Below, piece by piece: positions 30,620 to 35,288 of a stretch of DNA of 35,288 bases. The notes under the pieces were generated by a model. That model ran no database searches. It worked only from the letters and a program-made list of their open reading frames with translations, and was not told where the DNA came from. This DNA is from Bdellovibrionales bacterium (GTDB taxonomy: Bacteria; Bdellovibrionota; UBA2428), in the NCBI GenBank assembly GCA_018266335.1, contig JAFEAR010000147.1:1-35288 (forward strand), in the 5' to 3' direction. Made by a program: the position numbers and the translations under genes. Position 1 is the stretch's first letter. Every line of letters starts with the position of its first letter.

Positions 30620-32677
30620 TTAGGCGAGGCCGCCCGCTACGAGCAGAAGGTCAATGGCTTTGATGCCGATGAAGGGCGCCACGAGACCACCCAAACCGTA
30701 GATCCACAAGTTGCGTGCCAGCACGCTGTTGGCGCTGCCGGGTTTGTACTCCACGCCCCGTAGGGCGAGCGGAATCAGCGCAATGATAATGAGCGCGTTG
30801 AAAATAACGGCGCTCAAAATTGCGCTCTGTGGGGTTGCGAGGTGCATGAGGTTCAGTGCGGCTAAGGGCCCGGAGGTGCTTCCGGTCGAAGCGTAGGCCG
30901 TTAAAAAAAGTGCCGGCAAAATAGCGAAGTACTTGGCCACGTCGTTGGCGATGCTGAAGGTCGTCAGAGCTCCCCGAGTCATGAGCAGCTGCTTGCCAAT
31001 TTCCACTACGTCCATGAGTTTGGTGGGGTCGCTGTCTAAGTCCACCATGTTGCCGGCTTCGCGGGCCGCTTGCGTGCCCGTGTTCATGGCGATGCCAACG
31101 TCGGATTGGGCAAGGGCGGGAGCGTCGTTGGTTCCGTCGCCCACCATGGCTACCAAGTGACCGCGTTGTTGTTCCTCTTGAATGCGTCCTAGTTTAGCTT
31201 CGGGAGTGGCCTCGGCCATGAAGTCATCAACGCCGGCTTGCGCCGCGATGGAAGCTGCGGTGAGCGGATTGTCGCCCGTAATCATGACGGTGCGAATGCC
31301 CATGGCCCGGAGGCGTTCGAAGCGATCGCGAATGCCGGGTTTAATGACGTCGCTGAGTTCCACCACGCCCAGAATTTGCGCCTTGTCGGCGACGAGCAGG
31401 GGCGTTGCGCCCGCTTTGGCAACCCGCTCGATGATTTGTTTGAGGGCGGCGGGAAGTCCGGCGGCGCCATTGCTGGCGACCCATTTTTCGATGCTATCCG
31501 CCGCTCCCTTGCGGAGCTGACGACCACTCGCAAAGTCTACGCCGCTCATGCGGGTTTTAGCGGAGAACTCGATGCTCTTGTCGTTGGGGGTGAGTTGAGG
31601 ACGGGGGATGCCATGCTTTTCGGCGAATTCCACAATGGAGCGGCCTTCGGCAGTGTCGTCGGCGGCAGAGGCTTCGGCGGCAGCTTGCGCGAGTTGTTTA
31701 GCGGGCACGCCGGGCGCGGTGTGGAAGGCCGTGGCTCTGCGGTTACCAAAGGTAATCGTTCCCGTTTTGTCGAGCAGGAGCACGTCGATGTCCCCGGCGG
31801 CCTCTACGGCCCGGCCACTCGTGGCTACGACGTTGCGGCGAAGGAGCCGATCCATTCCGCTAATGCCAATGGCACTCAGGAGGCCGCCAATCGTGGTGGG
31901 TATCAAGCACACGAGGAGGGCGACCAGCGAGGCAAAGGTGATGCTTTCGTCGGCCCCTACGAAGTGCGCCAGGGGTTTCATGGTGAACACAGCAACCAGG
32001 AACACGAGGGTGAGGAGGGTCAGGAGAATCGATAGCGCACGCTCGTTAGGCGTCTTCTGGCGCTGCGCTCCTTCCACCAGACGAATCATGCGGTCAATGA
32101 AGGTATCGCCAGGTTGTGAAGTAATGCGAATCAGAATTCGGTCGCTCAGCACGCGTGTACCGCCGGTCACGGCGCTGCGATCGCCGCCCGCGGCGCGCAC
32201 GACGGGAGCCGACTCGCCGGTGATTGCGGACTCGTCGATGCTTGCGATGCCCTCGATGATTTCACCGTCGCCGGGCACTAAGTCGCCGCCTTCGCAAATA
32301 ACAACCATACCGGGCCGCAATTCCGTGGCGCTGAGTTTGCTTTCTTGCCCTTCGTTCCACACGCGCGCCCAAATGTCGGAGCGGGCCTTGCGCAGGCTTT
32401 CGGCCTGAGCTTTGCCGCGTCCCTCGGCGATGCTCTCCGCAAAATTGGCAAAGAGCACTGTGAACCACAGCCAGAGCGAGATGTGGAGGTCGAATCCCCA
32501 GTGCTGTCCGTGCGTGGCCTTGTAGCCGGCCACCACCAGCGTGAGCGCCGCGCCAATGAGCACCACGAGCATTACGAAGTTTTCCTTTTGCACGCGGGGC
32601 GAAAGTTTTTTGAACGAGTCCTGCAGGGCGGCCCGTAGCAGAGTGCGATCGCCGAAGGGGGATGTGTTCGTTTTCAT
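30620..32677 (-). CDS. kdpB: Potassium-transporting P-type ATPase subunit KdpB
   Basis: The catalytic P-type ATPase subunit that powers K+ import. In the 685-residue product I see TGES (153-156), phosphorylated Asp303 in [15 protein letters not shown] and [11 protein letters not shown], plus seven expected membrane segments. The chosen ATG has GAGGTGA just upstream; the open frame extends further into kdpA without support. It lies 7 bp after the kdpA stop. Confidence 0.98.
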   Translation of the reverse strand: MKTNTSPFGDRTLLRAALQDSFKKLSPRVQKENFVMLVVLIGAALTLVVAGYKATHGQHWGFDLHISLWLWFTVLFANFAESIAEGRGKAQAESLRKARSDIWARVWNEGQESKLSATELRPGMVVICEGGDLVPGDGEIIEGIASIDESAITGESAPVVRAAGGDRSAVTGGTRVLSDRILIRITSQPGDTFIDRMIRLVEGAQRQKTPNERALSILLTLLTLVFLVAVFTMKPLAHFVGADESITFASLVALLVCLIPTTIGGLLSAIGISGMDRLLRRNVVATSGRAVEAAGDIDVLLLDKTGTITFGNRRATAFHTAPGVPAKQLAQAAAEASAADDTAEGRSIVEFAEKHGIPRPQLTPNDKSIEFSAKTRMSGVDFASGRQLRKGAADSIEKWVASNGAAGLPAALKQIIERVAKAGATPLLVADKAQILGVVELSDVIKPGIRDRFERLRAMGIRTVMITGDNPLTAASIAAQAGVDDFMAEATPEAKLGRIQEEQQRGHLVAMVGDGTNDAPALAQSDVGIAMNTGTQAAREAGNMVDLDSDPTKLMDVVEIGKQLLMTRGALTTFSIANDVAKYFAILPALFLTAYASTGSTSGPLAALNLMHLATPQSAILSAVIFNALIIIALIPLALRGVEYKPGSANSVLARNLWIYGLGGLVAPFIGIKAIDLLLVAGGLA

Positions 32678-32684
32678 ATTCACC

Positions 32685-34385
32685 TCACAGTGTCCTTCCG
32701 GAAATTTGGAGCAAGTGTTCGAGGACGGGGCCCAGCGTGAGGGCTGGGAAATAGGTAAGCGCACCCACAATGATGATGACCGAAGCTAGCAGCAGCACGA
32801 AGAGTGCTCCATCCGTGGGGAACGTGCCACTCGAGGCAGGCACGTATTTCTTATTCGCTACCGAGCCGGCAATCGCAAGGCACGGAAGGATCACCGCAAA
32901 GCGACCAATGAACATGGCCACGGCCAGGAGCAAATTATAGAAAGAGGTGTTGGCATTGAGGCCCGCAAAGGCGCTGCCGTTGTTGTTGGCGGCCGATCCC
33001 CAGGCGTAGAGCACCTCGCTGAGTCCATGGGGACCCGAATGCGACAGGCTGGAGCGACCCATTTCGATGGACACGGCCAGGGCCGAGCCAAAGAGCACCA
33101 CGGCGCAGGGAAGAAGAATTCCAATCGATGCGAGCACGACTTCGCGGATTTCAATTTTTTTACCCAGGTATTCGGGAGTGCGGCCCACCATGAGTCCGGC
33201 CAAGAAAACTGTCAGAATGGCAAACAGGAGCAGTCCGTAGAGGCCGGCACCTACGCCGCCAAACACGACTTCGCCGAGGAGCATGTTCAGCATGGCCACG
33301 CCGCCGGCGAGGGCCGAAAGGCTAGAGTGCATGGCATTCACTGATCCGTTTGAAGCCGCGGTGGTGGCTGCCGCCCAGAGCGTGCTACCCGCAATGCCGA
33401 TGCGGGTTTCGACTCCCTCCAGGAAGGGCAAACCGCCCAGGGCAGGGTTCGCTTGGAACTGGGCCCAGAGGGCTACGAGGAGCAGCGGAACAAAGAGCAG
33501 GAGAGTGGCTCCGAGGAGCGCGCGGCTCTGTTTGGCGTCGCCCACGGCGCGACCGAAGAAGAACAAAAAAACCGTGGGCAAAAACAAAATGCCCCAGGTC
33601 TGGAGAAAGTTCGTAAGGGGTGTGGGGTTCTCAAAGGGGTGGGCGCTGTTTACGCCGAAGAAGCCCCCGCCGTTGGTGCCGAGTTGCTTGATGGCGATTT
33701 GCGAGGCCGCCGGTCCCTGCGGAATGACTTGGGTTGCGCCCTCGAAAGTGGTGGCGGTGGAGTAATTCGAAAAGTTTTGCGGAATGCCCTGCTGCACCAT
33801 CACCAGGGCGAAGATGAAACAAATGGGCATCAACACGTAAACGGTGCTGCGCACCAGGTCCTGCCAAAAGTTACCGATGTAACGGCTTTCGCGCCGCACG
33901 AATCCGCGAATAAGGGCCACGGCCACGGCCATGCCGGTGGCAGCGCTCAAAAAGTTTTGGGTAGCTAGCCCCACCATTTGGGTGAAGTACGAGAGCACGG
34001 CTTCGCCCGAATAGGCCTGCCAGTTGGTGTTGGTGACAAAGCTAATCGCGGTGTTCAGGGCTAGCGCCCACGGAATATTGGCGAATTTTTGCGGATTCAG
34101 GGGCAGATGGGCCTGGAAAATCTGGATGACAAACAGCAGTAAAATGCCAAGTAAATTAAAGCTTAGTAACGCGCCGGCGTATTCGCGCCATGTCATCTCT
34201 CGTTCCGGATTCACGCCTATACTGCGGTAGGCCAAACGTTCGATGGGATTTAGAAAGTCTAGCCACGTCGACTTCCCGGCGTAGATCCGTGCCACGATTT
34301 GGCTGAATGGGTAGGCTAAGCCCAGTAGAAGAATGAAGAAAAGCAGAATTTGTAGGCCGTCCTCGGAACTAAAAGTGTATCCCAT
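32685..34385 (-). CDS. kdpA: Potassium-transporting ATPase subunit KdpA
   Basis: The K+ channel-like subunit that selects K+ from the periplasm. The 566-residue protein is all membrane helices with pore loops such as [11 protein letters not shown] and [21 protein letters not shown], typical of the family. Length fits E. coli KdpA (557). The frame is open far upstream into the divergent regulator gene, but the hydrophobic KdpA sequence begins at [10 protein letters not shown], so this ATG is preferred despite a weak Shine-Dalgarno. No kdpF was found upstream. It is the first gene of the operon. Confidence 0.97.
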   Translation of the reverse strand: MGYTFSSEDGLQILLFFILLLGLAYPFSQIVARIYAGKSTWLDFLNPIERLAYRSIGVNPEREMTWREYAGALLSFNLLGILLLFVIQIFQAHLPLNPQKFANIPWALALNTAISFVTNTNWQAYSGEAVLSYFTQMVGLATQNFLSAATGMAVAVALIRGFVRRESRYIGNFWQDLVRSTVYVLMPICFIFALVMVQQGIPQNFSNYSTATTFEGATQVIPQGPAASQIAIKQLGTNGGGFFGVNSAHPFENPTPLTNFLQTWGILFLPTVFLFFFGRAVGDAKQSRALLGATLLLFVPLLLVALWAQFQANPALGGLPFLEGVETRIGIAGSTLWAAATTAASNGSVNAMHSSLSALAGGVAMLNMLLGEVVFGGVGAGLYGLLLFAILTVFLAGLMVGRTPEYLGKKIEIREVVLASIGILLPCAVVLFGSALAVSIEMGRSSLSHSGPHGLSEVLYAWGSAANNNGSAFAGLNANTSFYNLLLAVAMFIGRFAVILPCLAIAGSVANKKYVPASSGTFPTDGALFVLLLASVIIIVGALTYFPALTLGPVLEHLLQISGRTL

Positions 34386-34430
34386 AGCTTTAGGATCGGC
34401 TTTTGATCGCAGCCAGGCACTTAAAATGGC

Positions 34431-34468
34431 CGTAAAAAAACGGGGGCTGCGCGTAAAAAATCCGTAAA
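34431..34468 (-). repeat. Phased TTTACG repeats upstream of kdpA (candidate KdpE site)
   Basis: On plus, CGTAAA starts at 34431, 34452 and 34463, spaced 21 and 11 bp, so all three lie on one face of the helix. On minus they read TTTACG within T-runs, 46-83 bp upstream of the kdpA start. The T-rich TTTTTTACG followed by a C-rich stretch recalls the T-rich KdpE site of E. coli. Confidence 0.5.
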
Positions 34469-34496
34469 GACGCGCCCCAGACGCCGAGGGCATGGT

Positions 34497-34502
34497 TACA
34501 AT
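34497..34502 (+). promoter_or_regulatory. Candidate -10 element (leaderless start)
   Basis: TACAAT ends 6 nt before the ATG at 34509, with no Shine-Dalgarno. No clear -35 is present in the GC-rich sequence upstream. Confidence 0.5.
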
Positions 34503-34508
34503 AGCTCT

Positions 34509-35288
34509 ATGAGTCAGGATCCAATTCTCGGCGAAAATATCACCATTCCCGAGGGGCACTTGCTGCTCAATGAAAATGAGCTTTCGCGGGCGATGTACTT
34601 TATTCGTTCGGGCAAGGTGCGAGTCTTCAAAACCTACCACGGGCGCAAAGTAACGTTGGCGATGCTGGGGCCCGGCGAAGTATTCGGAGAAATGAGTTTT
34701 TTCGACTCCAAACCTCGCTCCGCCTCGGTAGAGGCGCTCACGAGTCTCTCGTTGCTCGTCATCAAGGATGGCGTGGGCGCGCAGCAGCTCAGTAAACTGC
34801 CCGAGTGGGTGAGTCCGGTTTTTAAAGTTATGGCCGCGCGTTTGCGCGAGGCCAACGCCCATCTGGCGAGTCTAAAAAGTTTGGCCGAATTTCAGAAGGA
34901 CACGCAGGGAATCAATCGGCTGGCTTCGTCGATGTACACCGAGACTCGTCGCTTTTTAAATATTCTCAAGCTCTTTCTCGCGGGCAATGCGGCAACCATG
35001 GAGCACGACGACGTTCGGGCGCGGCTAGATAATTTGGTTGGTCCACGCATGGTGCGCCTGGACGTTTTCTATAAGCTCCTATTCGTGCACCATTTGCTCA
35101 CGCTCGAGGGTGACGTGCACACGGGCCACGTACGATTTAACGAGCAACTCAATCATGACTTCGAGGCGTATCTTGATTCCGAAATTGCCTCCGAGCGCTA
35201 CTTGTTGCTGACCGAATCGGCTTATGCGGTGCTGGGGCGGATTGCCGAAATATTGGAGCTCGAGAAGAAGCAGGGCACATCGCTAAGC
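34509..35288 (+). CDS. Cyclic-nucleotide-binding domain protein (partial, runs off the edge)
   Basis: The frame is open for 260 codons to the window end. Residues about 8-115 are a CRP-type cNMP-binding beta-roll with the phosphate-binding cassette FGEMSFFDSKPRSASVEA, in which Glu and Arg are conserved, followed by the long C-helix (VFKVMAARLREANAHLASL). The rest is helical (RLASSMYTETRRFLNILKLFL, FYKLLFVHHLLTLEGDVH) and does not show a standard CRP helix-turn-helix, so it may be a cNMP-sensing protein with a different output. It is divergent from kdpA. Confidence 0.85.
   Translation, partial: MSQDPILGENITIPEGHLLLNENELSRAMYFIRSGKVRVFKTYHGRKVTLAMLGPGEVFGEMSFFDSKPRSASVEALTSLSLLVIKDGVGAQQLSKLPEWVSPVFKVMAARLREANAHLASLKSLAEFQKDTQGINRLASSMYTETRRFLNILKLFLAGNAATMEHDDVRARLDNLVGPRMVRLDVFYKLLFVHHLLTLEGDVHTGHVRFNEQLNHDFEAYLDSEIASERYLLLTESAYAVLGRIAEILELEKKQGTSLS

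Noticed and set aside
27731..32408. Long plus-strand open frames opposite the kdp genes
   Set aside because: They are antisense to well-conserved kdpD, kdpC and kdpB and have no domain signatures or start signals.
34386..34862. Long upstream extension of the kdpA frame
   Set aside because: It is antisense to the cyclic-nucleotide-binding gene, has no homology to KdpA, and the hydrophobic KdpA sequence begins at 34385.

Overview
The window reads as ordinary chromosomal DNA of a Gram-negative bacterium. It has outer-membrane barrel proteins, many Sec signal peptides and a lipoprotein-type signal. The conserved SRP RNA-dnaX-ybaB-recR block, a GreA-like factor with a long acidic coiled coil, a DUF1543 protein, and the abundance of small secreted proteins and two-component parts suggest Bdellovibrionota or a nearby former-deltaproteobacterial lineage. 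That placement is an inference from gene content. I see no insertion sequence, prophage or CRISPR array. The first 4 kb look more AT-rich than the kdp region at the far end.

Layout. 1-3.9 kb: a run of small secreted proteins, several sharing a signal peptide, two cysteines and a Cys near the C-terminus, with one degraded paralogue and a LysR-type regulator. 3.9-7.4 kb: tRNA-Asn, an unrecognised gene, recR, ybaB, dnaX and a short SRP RNA on the minus strand, then tRNA-Ser on plus. 7.5-8.7 kb: a secreted protein and a small membrane protein. 8.65-13.3 kb: a signalling island with an HNOBA-domain hybrid histidine kinase, a stand-alone H-NOX haem sensor and two single-domain receivers on minus. 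Facing them on plus are a kinase-less DHp plus pseudo-receiver protein and an OmpR-type regulator. The divergent promoter holds three direct repeats with an exact 11-bp period. 13.5-18.8 kb: Fe-type superoxide dismutase, then a ten-repeat Ig-like (BIG2) surface protein translationally coupled to an outer-membrane barrel protein. 18.8-27 kb: HlyIII/PAQR membrane protein, RRM RNA-binding protein, an OMP, DUF1543, secreted proteins, an NPP-type phosphodiesterase, a pirin, a GreA-like factor and a PLP enzyme of sulphur amino-acid metabolism. 26.7-34.4 kb: a complete kdpABCDE potassium-uptake operon, with a divergent cyclic-nucleotide-binding regulator running off the right edge.

How the parts work together. 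The signalling island most likely senses nitric oxide: NO binds H-NOX, H-NOX modulates the HNOBA kinase, and phosphoryl groups pass to the kinase's own receiver, the free receivers and possibly the DHp adaptor, ending at the OmpR-type regulator. The kdp operon is a self-contained K+-limitation module with its own sensor and regulator.

A cross-cutting observation is that at least seven genes without a Shine-Dalgarno have a TANNNT hexamer ending exactly 6 nt before the start codon, the geometry of leaderless transcripts. Genes inside operons instead carry clear Shine-Dalgarno sequences.
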